From Chrysoperla carnea (taxonomy: Eukaryota > Arthropoda > Insecta > Neuroptera > Chrysopidae): DNA of 64,000 nucleotides. Position 1 is the stretch's first letter; each line of letters opens with the position of its first letter. The stretch is from contig NC_058338.1 in the NCBI RefSeq assembly GCF_905475395.1, forward strand, positions 45,605,935 to 45,669,934. Direction: 5' to 3'. The position numbers and the translations under genes were made by a program. Below are positions 32,995 through 46,656 of this stretch, in pieces. Below the pieces are notes generated by a model. That model saw only the letters and a program-made list of their open reading frames with translations. It had not been told where the DNA came from and did not search any database.

Positions 32995-35900
32995 CTATTC
33001 GTTCGTTGACTTCGGTGTGACTCTAGGATAGAGCTGTAATAAAAGAAAAATTATTAATTATTTTATTATTTAGTTGAATTATGTTGATTTCAATTTGTGG
33101 TTTTTATGACTTTAATTTGCGTAGAGATTTAAAATCGATTTAAAATCTCAATTATTACTAAGTCTAATTAAAAAATTTGTTGTGGTATCGTAATATGTGT
33201 CTATTTATTTTTAATAATTGTTCCATTTGACGACGGATTGATGGAAAGTATGTAGCGACTTTTCGTTCCTTTTCAATCTAGCCTATAGTTTTCGAATAGG
33301 CAATTATTGACAGGGAGCATGGTAAGTGGTGGGATATCTAAATCGACTGCACTGTTATCTTATAAAATTTACAATAAATCATGCGTTTTATTTATAATAT
33401 GACTAATTTTCAATTGTTCAATGTAAATGGTATAGTAGATACAATTATATTAATAAAGTAGTATGTCGCTACTGCGGTATCTCTCAGAAATAAAACTCAT
33501 GCACGGAGCGAATAGATTTGGAATTCAAATTGAAAACTAGAGAAATTAAGATTTCGATATAATCATTATCAATAGTTCTATTTAGTTTGTAAATTTTTTT
33601 TTTTTGGAATAATGATTAAATTCTTATGTTTGTATATAAATTACAAAAAGTGAGATACAAATAGAAAAGAAGGAATAGATTCATAATTAAAACACATATT
33701 TTGAGTCGTGATACGTTCGATATAAAATTTAAAAAAGTTGTTCATCTTACCCCCAACAAGTTCCGTGGAATATATCCCTCTTGATCACCCAATCGAGCCC
33801 ACCACCATTCACGCTCATTTTCATCTCCTTTTCGAATGATTGTAAGTTGATCGCCTGCTGAAAAACTTAGTTCATCCGGTTGTTGAGCAGTATAATCAAA
33901 TACGGCATATACAGCTCCACCACATAATATTCCCAATTTTTCTTGTACACCTAAAAAATATTAAAATGACTTGAAATAAACATTCGCATAAACTTGAAAT
34001 AAACATATAGACATTTTGCTGAGAATCTAAATCACATGTCGCTGGCACGAACCCAGGGTATCGTGAATTCTTTTTATGTCATTATTGTGAAATTGGTTGG
34101 CTCATTAATTTTCGATTCTTTAAAACGTAATAACGTGATTTTTGGTTTGTTTTTTTAATTTTTATTTTCACGGTTTATTTCAGAACAAGCGAACTACCGC
34201 CGTTGCCTATTAAATAGTATGACGGCTAATCTTGACAATATTTTTAATATTTATTAAATGCGTTTTACTTTTTCACTTTCCACCAAATTAATTTATAACA
34301 TTCATGTTACTTTTGCAGAGATCATTCCTTTCAAAGGCCTTTCCGATTTTTCTATCTTGTGATACCATATCATTGTGGACAAAAGTAAACAACATGGCCA
34401 ACCTTGACGACATACATCCATTGTTGAATTTACTATGCTTTTTATTTAATTTTTTTTTTGGTGGATCATTTTACAATTTGAATCAGCTTATGTTAGTTTT
34501 ATAAAATTTGGTCGTAGCTTTTTACAGGGGTAATGTTAACAAGTATATTTATGCAATGCAATATGTTCGTGACTGTAGATTTACTCCCCAATTCGCAGTA
34601 AAAATAGTAGGTAACTAATAATATACTTACTGTACAAATATTCGGAACATCCATCAAAACCTTCCTCATCTTCTTCACATTTTTCAGCTGCAGTTTCATG
34701 ATCTGATAATGTGGTAGCAAAAATACATGCACCATGTTCAACCAAAAAACGTACCATTGCTACATTATTACAGCTTGCAGCACAATGTAACGGTGTCCAT
34801 CCATCACTATCTTGTGCATTCACATCACAACCATACTCAACCAAAAATTGTACAATTTCTAAATGGCCCGCACATATTGCATTATGTAATGCTGTAATAC
34901 CTTCATCATTAGCTGCGCTTGGATTTGGTACTTGTGTTGCTGTCTTTTTCACTAATTCTAATTCTCCTTCTAAGCTCGCATCCAATAATAAGGCAAGTGG
35001 ATCAAAACTAACTCGTCGTGATAAATTTACTTTACCCGTTTGTTTTAAATTACCCTTATTTACTCTACGTATTACATTGTCTGTATTGATATTCATCGAT
35101 ATCATTTTATCCAATGCTGAAGTGATATCACTGTTCGATATGTTTTTCTTATTCTCGTCATCTAAATCAGTTGTTTGCAGTTTCTTTTCATCCGATTGTT
35201 GAATCCGATCTACAGTGTCGAGACTCTTACTTTTTGATATCTCATTCGATGATTGTTTTCGATCTTGTGAATTTATTAAATCGGATGGAGGTGATTCATT
35301 TTCAGGAAACAGGAAAGCAGGTGGCATTTCAATTCGTCGATTTATCGTAACATGAACCCCATTCACTTTAGGTATCGCGCGTAATTTTGGTTGTTCTCCA
35401 GGAGGTTGCTTTTTAATTGTCAATGGTTTCGCTTTGATTGGTTTGTTATCATAATTTGGTTTTATTATTGTATGAATAGGTGGTGTTGATGGATTATTAT
35501 CTTGTGGAATATCGGATGTCGGTATTGGAGGAGGAGGTTCTTTATTTTTTACATCTAATTCTGTTGTTGGAGACGATGAACCGGCTGGTTGTGTTTGTCT
35601 AGGAGGTGGTTTAATTGCAGGTTTTGGTGGTAGAATTGGTTTAGGTGATTTATCATTGTTATTGTAGTTAGCTAAATCAGATTGTGGAATTGTTGATGAA
35701 CTGCTACTATTAGTTGGTGCTATCGATGAAGATGATTGTGTTGTTCCCATTACTTGCTGTTGCTGTAAATTTGTTGATTGTATTGTTTGCGGTTGTACTG
35801 GTTGAATTTTAGTTGATGATGTTTGATAAATTGTTGATAATTTATTTGGTCCATGAAGTAAAGAAGGAGCTGTTGATGATGGGACGTTATTTGATGATTT

Positions 35901-38900
35901 CTTGGCAATAAGAAATCAAAATTGATTATTATCCTCTTATAAATTATATCTAGCATTCCTATTGTAAAGCCTATTTTATATATACTCATTTTAACAAACG
36001 AAAATTGCAATATTTACCTGAATATGATTATTACTTAAACTTTGACTATTCGTAGTTGATAAAGTGGCTGATGTGGATGTAGTTGACGATGGGCCACCTA
36101 CCGGTTGACCTCTACTTGTGCTGATTAGTTGTGGATGCACATGATTATTAGGCTCGCTAGATTGAACTGAAATAAAACAACAAAAATAAATTATCATAGT
36201 ACAAAAAAAAAGAAGAAATAATAATTTTAAATGATAAATTTGGGATCAATTGTATTAGGTAATTTAAGAACAACAGCCCTCAAAAATAGTAGCCACAATC
36301 ACCTGAAAATCGGTCAAGTACGAGTCGGAGTGTAAACTCGCTTATCATCAATATAGTGCATTCTTACAAAGGAAATGTTTACAAAATATATGACGCCCTG
36401 GCCAAGATTTTATTCCATGAGGGCAAAAATTTTTTTGGTAATGACTTCAAATTTATGGTAAGTAATTGTAATATAATATCCTTATAAAAAAATAAGAATT
36501 TTATGACACTATGCCCATAGCGAAACAACAGCCTTAAAGTTGGGTCACTTTTAATGAAAAAATTTAAAACAAAAGTAAGACATCATCTCATACTTAGGGT
36601 ATATTTTGATGGGATTGAAGATAAAAACACGACAGAAATTCCGTTATCAATTGTATTCAACAGATTTGATAAGGGATTTGAGAAGGGAAGAAGTTCTTAT
36701 ATTGAGCTGATTCCTTTTGATCCATAGAATATTTTTAAAAGGAAATAATTAATTTCGCATTACGATATGTGGAAACGATAATTTTAAACAGAAAATTAAC
36801 GGGTCCTAGTTGTTAAAAAGCGACCTTAAATAAAATAATAATAATAATAATAATAAACGGATGTTTGAAGACACCCATTGGAAATAACGCGATTGCCCCA
36901 AGCTGGCAGATTATAATTTTAAAACACTTACGTAATTTTTGTTGTTCATTAAATTGTTTGATATAATTCTTTTCTTGTTGCTGATTCGTTAATTGTTCAT
37001 TTTGATTGACTGGCACCGCTAAACCTTTGTTAATTGTTGACAAAGGTGTACTATGTACAGTCATATGTTGCTGATATCCTCCACTAAGTGTATTCAGTGT
37101 TGACGGCGGAGGTGATTTTAATATATTATTGTTAAATTGTTGTTGAATATTATCTGTTGATTCTTGTTGTATTGTTGATTGTTGCTGCTGCTGTTGTTGT
37201 TGTTGTTGTTGTTGTTTATCTTTATTTTCTTGTTCAATATTATTATCACGATTATTTTTTTGTAGAAAATTTACAGAGAATTTTGTATTATATGGTAGTG
37301 TTTGATATTTTGGATCTGATTTTGTTGCACTAAATTCTGTTATGTAATCGTTACTAAATTCGCCACCTTTGTTGATATATTGTTGATGTTCAGATTGCTC
37401 TTGTTGTTGTAATTGCTGCTGTTGTTGTTGCTGTTGTAATTGTTGTTGTAAATGTTGTTGATATTGTTGATTTGTATTATTCTTTTTGGTATTGTTTAAT
37501 AATTCGTGATATTCATCTTTATGATTTTTGTACATGTTGATATTTTCATTTTGGTTTAAATTTGTATTTTTTAGCTATAAAAACAAAAGAAGTTTTAGTT
37601 TCATTTCATTAAATATAAGTGAATAAAGAGGTATATATAGGTTTATATAGGATAGGGCGTAGTTAAAAAACCTTTTGAGAAAAGCGGAAAATTTATGGTC
37701 AGTTGATGGAAGGATGAATATAGTAGTGGACAACTTAGAATATAGGATATTACACCTATTTTTGAACAGTGTATCAATTAGATTCTACAGTGCTAATAAA
37801 CCACTAAAAAAAAACACAAAATATTTATTCATTTGATAAGTGCCCATAAAGATGCATTTAAATTTTAAAATTTTCCGCGTAATTTGACAAAAACGTTAGA
37901 CGCAATAGACTCCATATTGCTCTGTGGTCATTACGTCGGTTGGATGTGTAAACAAATGCGCTTATATTTTGTATGATAATTTTAGCTTTTTAGTTTATAC
38001 AGCCATTTGACGTAAAAACAAGCGGATACTATTTCATGATGATAAAAATCAGATTAAAAAATAGAACCGGCAAAATACGTAATTGAGCATGAATAATATT
38101 CGTATGGAAAATTTTTGCAGGATCCCGTTTAAAAAATGCTCTTGAACGTAAAAGTACAGTGTAAGTAACAAAAATGTTCTTAGACATTTTTCTCTAAACC
38201 CTGCATCAGTTTTCGAAAAAAAAATTCTAAAAATTTGAAAAAACACGTTCTATACGATTTTCATCCCTCAAAAAGTATATTAAAAAATCAGAGTTTTAAT
38301 ATGTATGAAATTTTTATTTGTAGCGTAAAACTTACTCAACAACATCCCGCAAAAATTTTTCGCCTAATTAGTAATTACATTTTAAGTGCTTGATTGTTAA
38401 TTGTTAAGAGAGCGCGCGAAAAAACATTCAAATGGGATTTTCACCAATCGACTCGAAATAATGTCAAATTAACAGAAAACTTCATTACCTACATCGCAAC
38501 CCTCCGGAAAATCGAAAAAATTTGTTTTTCCGGGGGGGGGGTGCGTTGTGGAAAATGAGATTTTTCGAACTTTTCTGTTAATTTGACTTTATTTCGAGTC
38601 AATTATTCGTTTATCAAATTCCATGATTTAACCCTCTATTTCCCCTCACTTATCGTGCTGGCTAATGACGAAAAATAGATTCATGGTCCAAAAATGTACC
38701 ACTTCTTTTAAAGAGATTTGCAATCTCAAATCTGCTGTAATAAAATCCAAGAGTAACAAAATTGTAATTTTGAATAGGCGAACAGTTTTTATAGAAGTTT
38801 ATTATTTAGAAAATATATTTCAAATTGAACTATTTTTAAAATATGTTCTCCTAATACTAATTTAATCAACGGTTACGGGTTACCACGTTGAGAATAGCTG

Positions 38901-41900
38901 ATATTAAAGACACCCGAGTATTTAAATCAATATTTGAATAAAATTTGAATAAAATGCAGGCACTTCTGGAATGATGAGTTATTATTTAAATAAGTTTTAT
39001 TAAAATCCTTGATATTTGAATAAAATGTGGGCACTTCTGGATAAATGAGTTATAATAGTTATATGAGTTATTTGAATAAGTTTTATTAAAATCCTTGAAA
39101 TTGATTTTAAGTCAAATCCATTTACAATTTTAATAATTAAAAGTATCGATGATAATGAAAAAGAATTACTTACTTGATTTGATATAACAGGTATAAAATA
39201 ATTCTTTTGTAATAATTTATCATTAAAATGATGATCGTTTGTATTGGTATTTGTATTGGATGATGGTATATGATTATATGGTTCAATAGCAGCAATATTT
39301 CCTCTTGACTGTTGTTTTTTTAATACATTATGTGGATTATTGTTGATTAATTGAGTATTTAACATTCCATGATTTGTTATTCTATATAGGTACACACAAA
39401 AATAAAAACAAAAATTAATAATTAGATAAAATTTAATTTAATTTAATTAAAATTATTTATTTGTTGGTGGATGTAATTTTAAACAGAATATAATAAATAT
39501 TTTTGTTCTTATTATTACAACAATCAATAATAGGTAATACTGATAATCAAAATAATTATGTCAAATTTATTTTTGCTGTTTATAAAAGTATTATCAATAT
39601 CATTACCTACATTATATGTTGGCCTATATATTTGAAATTATTTTAAATTTAGATTTGGTTCATGGTGAAATAATTGTTATAATAAAATATATGTTACTTA
39701 TAAATAAATTTTAGTAACATCTCATTTGGGAATTTTAATGTCAAGAATCATTATTTGTTGGAAATGATCTAATTCAAAAGGACTTTTATAAAATATAAGG
39801 AGAACAGTTTTCAAACAGGCTGATATGATTATTCTAAAAGCTTGCTCTATATTGATTATTAATTTTTTTAAATATAATATTTGTTATCTATTTTAAAAAA
39901 GGTTATAAGATTTCTAAAAATTCAATTTGACTCATTTAAGAAATTGTCTGTTTGCTAATTTTAATTTCTTTATAATTTTGAGTTTATAAGTAAGCTTTAA
40001 ACTTTAATATAATTTGTACTTGTGAAATGTGTGGAATTATTCTTAAAACGGTGTTTTATATAAAAATTTCTTTATCTTAAGTGGGCTAATAATCTTCGGA
40101 TTAATAATGAAAAAAAGCCTCCTTTGAGTCTTGGATCCGAAGACTATCAACCCGATGTAAGATTGTGTTTCGAGCGGGTACAGATTCATTTCGACTGTTA
40201 ATGAATCTCGAAGAAAAAAGATTCTATCCTGGAAGATTGGTTGATATCAAATATCTGTTGAATGTCGGACTTAGTCGTCCCAATTATTATTACCTTGAGA
40301 TAGAGCCTAAGTGGCCGAGCGGTCTAATTCATGAGACTTTGACCGTTTGTCTACATAGAATTAATTTAAGTGTTCGAATCCAGGCAGCGGTAGTGTGAAC
40401 AATTATAATTAATTGGGGAGGTAGAATTGATCACATTGTTGTCGCTTGGATAAGAACTAAGTAACCGATTCCACTCACATCATAAATGTAATTTTAAATA
40501 TGGGTGTAGTTAAATAAATAAAGATTAACAAATAATGATGGGGGTGGCCTCCGTTCTAGACGTACCTATATATCAAATAAACGGAGGTTTTTCACGATAT
40601 TAAACAGATTTCCTATAAAAAAAATCATGCACTTTTGAAATGTGTATTGCCTGTAATTGGTTGGTATTCATTAAAAAACCAAGTATGTATATCAAAGCAC
40701 TTATTTGTCAAAATATGAATCGATTTAGACAATATGCAATGTCATAGAGTTGTGATTTTTGTTTAGAAAATCGGGTTGATTTGTGTCATAATTTTTGCTG
40801 GACCAACCGTAAACTAGAATTCTGAATCACGTTGACTTATGAACAATTATTAGGATAATTAACAGTATTTTATTACATTCCTTTTGTGCGAAATCATTTA
40901 GTTGTTTTAAGAACATGAATAATTTTTACATGCTATTTTCATTTTATTACTATTACAAAGCCATGGAGTTGAATACGCCTTACAGAGAATGGAAAATTTC
41001 TGTAACTGTTGTCAATAAATACACTTTTTAGTACAGTGTTAAAAAATCTAATATATTTTCATTACATGAAAAAAGGTATAATATGTATAAAACAGATGAA
41101 AAAAAACAATTGACTGAGTTAATTGTTGAAATACCATGTATAGACAGTGTTGATTACTCTATCATATTAAACACATATCTATACATGTCACACATACGTA
41201 GCTGATAATCCCATATTAATACATAGTATAAAATTTGCATCTAATGTGTGTCCTCGTGATTAAACAGTGATGTTTACAAAAAATGTTTCAAACAAAAGTT
41301 GTTTATTTTTTGATAAGGAACATTTTTTATATTTAAACTTCTGCTCTATCTCTAATGGTTTAAAAGATGGGTCCTACAGACCCAAGACCCAATTGACTTA
41401 TGTTGCTCATTTACGAAATCGACTACACTTTTTACGTCCTAAGCATGCTATGAAAATTTCAGCTTGATATCCCTTTTCGTTTTTGAGTTATCGTGCTTAC
41501 GGACAGACAGACGGACAGACAACCGAAAATAGATTAATTAGGTGATTCTATGCACATCTATAACAAAATTTTATTTGTAGCACCAATATTTTTAAGCATT
41601 ACAAACTTGGGACTAAACTTAGTATACCTTGGTATATTTCATATACATGGTATAAAAAGAAGAAAATGTTCCTTTTATTGTATGTATTAAATTAGATGGG
41701 AGAAGAAAAAATATTTCCTTACTATCTCGAAGAAAATAAAAATATATTATTTAATAAAATCAAATTAAATTAAATGAAAATATTGTATTGATGGTGTAGA
41801 TACTTAAACTTCGTTAGTTTTTCGTTTTCAATAAAAAAATGAAAATAAATTTTACTTATACTCACTGATTGGGCAGTTGTGATGATTTATTTGAAGCAGC

Positions 41901-44900
41901 AGTGATTTGATTAGCAAGTTGTTGATTAAGAATACGTTTTCGATGTAGTCGGTCTTGTAATTCAGATATTCGTTTATCTATATTCGTCATTTCTTCTTGT
42001 CGTTGTGTTAATGCTTCACGCTGTTGATTTAATCTCGCATTCTGTTGTTCATTTAATTTATTTCTATACTGTAATTAATCAAATTAAAATTATCAAATTA
42101 ATTTCGTTTCATTAATTTTACTTCTATATAATGGAATGGTAGCAGAGCCGATTATGGTACAAATTTTTTTTATAACATAGGTGGTACAAATTCAATTTTT
42201 AATCTACCTTACACTACCCAGACACTTTTGGAACGCCCTATATATTTGACCAATTAACTAGAATCGGCTCTTAAACTATAACCAATTAAAAAAATATAAT
42301 TTTTTAATCTTATACTTAAGAAAATGCTGTTACCAAAGATGATAATATAGTTCCTGAAATGCAGAAATAGATACATGCAGAAAAACACAAAAAATACACG
42401 CTAGGACTTCACCAACATTTCATGAAAATTTAAATGTGAAAACAAGTGAATAATGCCCATAAATAATTGTAGTAATTTTTGTTTTAAATTTGTTAAGAAT
42501 ACTGTTTTTTATGTTTGTTGTAGTAATTTTAATGTTTGTAAAATGTACACGTAGGGAAAAGTGCTCTATAATGATCTCTCAAGGTAAAATGATCCCTCGT
42601 TGTTTTAAGTGAACCATTAAAGCCATCTAGTATATTTATCGATAGATGGTTTCAACGTGATCAAATTAATCGTTCAACAGAAACTTATGGCGATGTATAA
42701 GCTATTTTGTGTTTCGTAGCAAAAATATTAATTTTAGAAACTGCTTATGATCTATATGGTAAGACAAATTTCAACGTAAAATTTCTTTTTATGTGTTATT
42801 TTTCGCCTTTAATAGTAATATAAAACATTTTGATAGGCGTATAATAAATTTTAAGGTCAGTTTTTATGGCCTTATTCAAATAAGTCGTTACGGTATTACG
42901 TTATGATCCTCTTTATATGCCTTAAAATAATGCCTATTTTGTGTGTAAAATTATAATAGGTAAAATGATCCCCCATCATGTGACGGGTTTTGAATTTTTC
43001 GATAAAGATTATTTTACCAATGATTTTTGTTTTCGTACTAATCTTTGATGTAACGTAAAAGAACAATTAATATTTTATGTGAACTGTTTGTTAAAAAAAA
43101 CAATGGGATGATTTTACTCACCTATTCATTCAAATAGGTCAGTGAAACGATCTATTTTGTGAAATATTGAATATTTCTAAAAATTTGAACAAATCAAAAG
43201 AAATTGGTATGCCAATATTGCAACACTTGAATTAAGAAACCAAAAATATATCGACGTTATACATGTCTTAAATAGTTTCTTAGGGGGATCGTTATAGGAC
43301 ATCTTCTCCTTCTATGGTTTATTTAATTGTAATAGATGAATTTGGTGAATTTTAGAGAATATATATATAAAAAATATACTATTTATTTGTAATTATAGGT
43401 AGTATTTACTAAAACGGCAAAAAGAGATTAATATCTATTAAGAATTACATACATCGAAATATTGGTACTTAAACTGTGGTCAAGATGTCGGGATTTCTAT
43501 AAAAACATCACAAAAAATACTGGTAAGAAATGGGAAAAATGTGTATTCAACTCAAGTTCATTAGGCTAACATTTTCTGAATTGTTAAATTTGTCGGATTT
43601 GTGAGTTTTTGTCATAAAATACTCATATTCAATAGGAGTTGGTTTTTAGAAAAACTTGGTCGGAAATGTTTTTCCCAGAGGCCCTTATTCACGGCTATTT
43701 TTTTTTGTTGACAATTTTACCCAGAGATATGTAGTCCCGTTGCTGTAGCCACATTGAAGAATTGAAGAAAATACATTGGGCCTTTTACATTATGTAAAAA
43801 AAAATATTGAATCACAGAAAATTATAGAAAATTTATTCTCAAATTTTCTAAAACAGATATCATTTATTTTGAACAAGGAAGTAAAAAAGCTTCATTGACA
43901 GATGTTTTATTTGAATTATTTTTTTGACTAAGGGAAAATAAAAATTGATTTTGCTCAAATGTGAAACAAGGATGTAGGTACACGTTTTCTCTATCTAAGG
44001 TAGTACTCCTCGAAATAGTAAAGGTTGTCAAAGAGCTTATCGTATTGAAACATTATTTCAAAACCACAATTTTATAACTCAGATTCAATGTATCGATAGA
44101 TTACATCAATATGGGCATTATTGCACTTTTATGTCATGTGATGCATACATATGGTATATTATAATAATGTCTAACCTTAATGAAAGATGTCCAATAATTC
44201 GCCATCTTTAAAACGGGATAAAGATATATTAGAAAAAGAATACGTTTAATTCAATCTTTGTTTCAATCTAAAGAATAAATTAATTTACAAATAAAAAACA
44301 GCAAGAATCCGAATTTAAAAATGGCGATCCGACGCACAAAAATATGAAATATGGTTGTGTATACAATTTCTTTTTTTTTTTGTATATTCCCTTTGTCTTT
44401 GATAGAAATAATAAGCTTGTAATATATAGTGAGGTGTAAGGAAATATGATGATGGTCATTTCAGAAGAACCCGTCTCTTAAAATTTTATAAGGAATCGAT
44501 AATGTACTATTCTTTCAATTTTAAAAGATGAGTTCTCAAAAGTGCAATACCGTTAGGTTAAAACTTTGAATACATCAAGCGTGAAATTGATTAGGCACTT
44601 ATAACTAGTAAATTTTCCAATAAATTACTTATAAATTGAAGAAAATTGCGTATGTGTGCATGTCAAAAATGAAAAGCATTATTTATTACTTGAATACAGG
44701 ATGAACAAATTAATTAGGCTATATTGCTATGCAAAAATTGCAAAAATATAAAATTACGCTAAATTGGTCAAAATTAGAAGCTTAAAAATTAGTCAAATTA
44801 AATGTAAAAAGTAAGTTCACATCGAAATCAACATTATGATTATATTGCTTGTTTCTTGATCTTTTTTGATGGGTGGTCCTTATTACTTATGCCATTTTTG

Positions 44901-45541
44901 TTGCGTTTCTGCTTAAATAAATAGGTTGTGGTAGCTAGTAACAATAAGTTCTCTTTTCAGTTTCATTAGCGTTGGCTTAGCTTAGAATGCATTTATCACT
45001 TTGATGAGTAAATAATAATAGTATTTTACCCTTTTTTTTTGGCAAAAACAGCTTTTGTTACCCATACCAAACTTCTAGTCAATTTTAATTGGTTATGGCA
45101 TTTTATTATGTTGCTAAGTTTTTGCTTTTGACAAAATTTGCTACCACACATATTTTCTGATCTAGTGGTCGAAAACCAAATCTAAACGCTTTTAGTGAAG
45201 TGTTCAGTTTTCTCTTTTTTATATTAAACAACATCATTTTTATTCGCCTAGGGCGTTAAATATTTATCGATAATTTTGTTACATCCTATATACAAGCAAA
45301 ATTATATTTTGATTGATTGATTTTTATGAAATATTGTTAAAAAAGATAATGTAGACAATATTTACCATTAATTCCCTACGGAGTTTTTCCAGTTCTAAGG
45401 CCGCTGCTGAAGGTGGTTCGGATGCTCGACCTCGTCGTAAATCTTCGAGTTGACGTGTTAATTCATCTACTTTGGCAACAGCTACACTTAATTCTTTTTC
45501 TTTCTCGTTAAAAAGTGCTCGAATTGAGTCAAGGTCACTAG
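32995..45541 (-). CDS. ASPP: Apoptosis-stimulating of p53 protein (ASPP/PPP1R13), 5'-partial
   Basis: Exons in transcript order: 45541-45366, 42068-41866, 39381-39174, 37574-36932, 36166-36018, 35900-34631, 33950-33751 and 33033-32995, about 962 residues, all in frame. The N-terminal RA-type domain exons are not identified. ASPP proteins bind protein phosphatase 1 and p53 or RASSF8 and act in apoptosis and cell adhesion. Visible features are: a coiled coil ([20 protein letters not shown], then [19 protein letters not shown]); a Q/N-rich, polyglutamine-bearing middle; a proline-rich part ([15 protein letters not shown]); the PP1-docking RVSF in [18 protein letters not shown]; ankyrin repeats ([36 protein letters not shown]); and a C-terminal SH3 domain ([38 protein letters not shown]). 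The last exon encodes [12 protein letters not shown] and the stop. The ankyrin-SH3 end is the best-conserved part. Confidence 0.93.
37174..37461 (-). repeat. Polyglutamine-coding repeats in ASPP exon
   Basis: On the minus strand, CAA/CAG runs encode about 12 consecutive Gln (37174-37215) and a second interrupted Gln run (about 37405-37461). Both lie in exon 36932-37574. CAA and CAG are mixed, which usually slows slippage. Confidence 0.85.
38446..38604. repeat. Foldback hairpin with G10 tract
   Basis: ATCGACTCGAAATAATGTC plus AAATTAACAGAAAA on the left pairs with TTTTCTGTTAATTT plus GACTTTATTTCGAGTCAAT on the right. The arms are about 75 bp, meeting near 38520. A run of ten Gs (38532-38541) in the right arm lies opposite CCCTCCGG. 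It is in an ASPP intron. Confidence 0.75.
40303..40521 (+). mobile_element. SINE with tRNA-Leu/Ser-like head
   Basis: AAGTGGCCGAGCGGTCTAA is a class II tRNA D-arm sequence with box A. GTGTTCGAATCC, about 65 bp later, is box B, at the longer spacing expected with a long variable arm. The body runs to an AAATAAATAAAG tail. No clear target duplication was found. It is in an ASPP intron. Head folding was not verified. Confidence 0.65.
41106..41654 (-). mobile_element. Helentron/DINE-1-like element, near full length
   Basis: The most complete copy in the window. From the right it reads ATGGTATA, ATACCAAGGTATAC, AAGTTTAGTCCCAAGTTTG, a GTCY run, ACTCAAAAACGAAAAGGGAT, GGTCTTGGGTCTGTAGGAC, ACATCACTGTTTAATCACG and finally TCAACAATTAACTCAGTCAA (minus-strand reading). 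It is in an ASPP intron. Confidence 0.7.
42551..43315. mobile_element. Possible TIR element with TAAAATGATCCC repeats
   Basis: The left end, GTAGGGAAAAGTGCTCTATA followed by ATGATC, is mirrored by GATCGTTATAGGACATCTT followed by CTCCTTCTA at the right end, as imperfect inverted repeats of about 30 bp. Inside, GGTAAAATGATCCC occurs at 42584 and 42959 and its inverted form GGGATGATTTTACTCACC at about 43106. No transposase was seen. Confidence 0.45.
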
Positions 45542-45929
45542 CTGAAAATAATTAAAAAGAACAAAATTAATATTTTTTTATTGTCTACGTATTTTTTGTA
45601 TATTTAACACTAACAAAAAATTGCAGGAAAATGATACAATGAGGATATGGACGATCTTTTTAGGGCCGACAGATATCAGCAGTTTAAATAAAAGGCCAAT
45701 CTTGTAAATCCAATTTCCTACGATAAATAATCAATCATGCCAGCTTTAGTTCTTTAATACTCTATGAGTCATTAAACATATCAGTTAAAACTTTTTAAGT
45801 GTTATTATTATAACATTACATGTGATGGGTAGGTACCCTACAGACTATGACTTACTGATGCAAATATATTAGCGGCAAGATAAAAATCCTCAAGCCTTTA
45901 TTACGGTCTGCAGCCTAGGTCAATTTTTA

Positions 45930-46400
45930 TTGGAACGATGTTCCTTATCGCACGTTACCGTTTTGATTTATTTGCTGGCTGGAAGGTAAAACCAAAAAAA
46001 GTGCAAAAAAAAGCGACATTTTCATGTAGATTACCTAGGAAACTAATACTTTTTTAATCGATTCAGCTTGCTATGAATCTTGAGAAAAAGGAAAAATATT
46101 TTTATAATATGCCAATTTGTATTTTTTGTCAAAATTTTATGTTTTATCATTTAAAAAAATTGTGTTGTGTTCATCAATCAGAAGTTAAAGATAACAGAGA
46201 TAATTAAAAGTAAGTACAAGGAAATTTTTATGTTATGTTTATAATAAAAATCCTGATCAAAACAAACGTAATATACGCACATATTTGGATGACTGCCAAA
46301 TCAGAAGTATGTCTTTTTTAAACTAATTCATACAGTAAAAACAAAAAGTAGCTATAAAATTCAATTCTTTAAAGAATCAAAAAAGTATTTGACTTCTAAG
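45930..46400 (+). repeat. Diverged 0.5-kb direct repeat, copy 1
   Basis: It is collinear with 52372-52865. Shared blocks in order are: TCCTTATCGCACGTTA; GAGGTAAAACC-like and AAAAAGTGCAA; TTACCTAGGAAACTAA; TTTTAATCGATTCAGCTTG; GTCAAAATTTTAT; TCCTGATCAAA; AATCAGAAGTATGTCTT; and AAAAGTAGCTATAAAATT. No coding frame is preserved. Confidence 0.8.
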
Positions 46401-46552
46401 TAAGCGCTACATTTATAATGCATCAAGGAACGAAAGGACTATAGTTCCTACCGGGTGGAATTTTGCAAATATTTATTCAAATGTTCATCTTGTTAGTGCA
46501 TTCAATGCAGTTATATCAGTACGATCGAAGAAAAGTTTGACAAAGGTGAATG

Positions 46553-46656
46553 AACTAATTAGCTGATTTTAACACCTATACCAAATTTTGTTAATGGCAT
46601 CAATATTTCTAAGCGTTGGGACTAAAATTAGCATATATATATTTCATATATAACTG
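46553..46656 (-). mobile_element. Helentron/DINE-1-like fragment
   Basis: The terminal part of the family only: GATTTTAACACCTATACCAA, ATTTTGTTAATGGCATCAAT, TTGGGACTAAAATTAGCATA and TATATTTCATATA. No GTCY tract. Confidence 0.6.

Noticed and set aside
40165-40398. Open frame of 77 codons with balanced composition
   Set aside because: Its second half is the tRNA-like head of the SINE at 40303-40521, so the frame is accidental.
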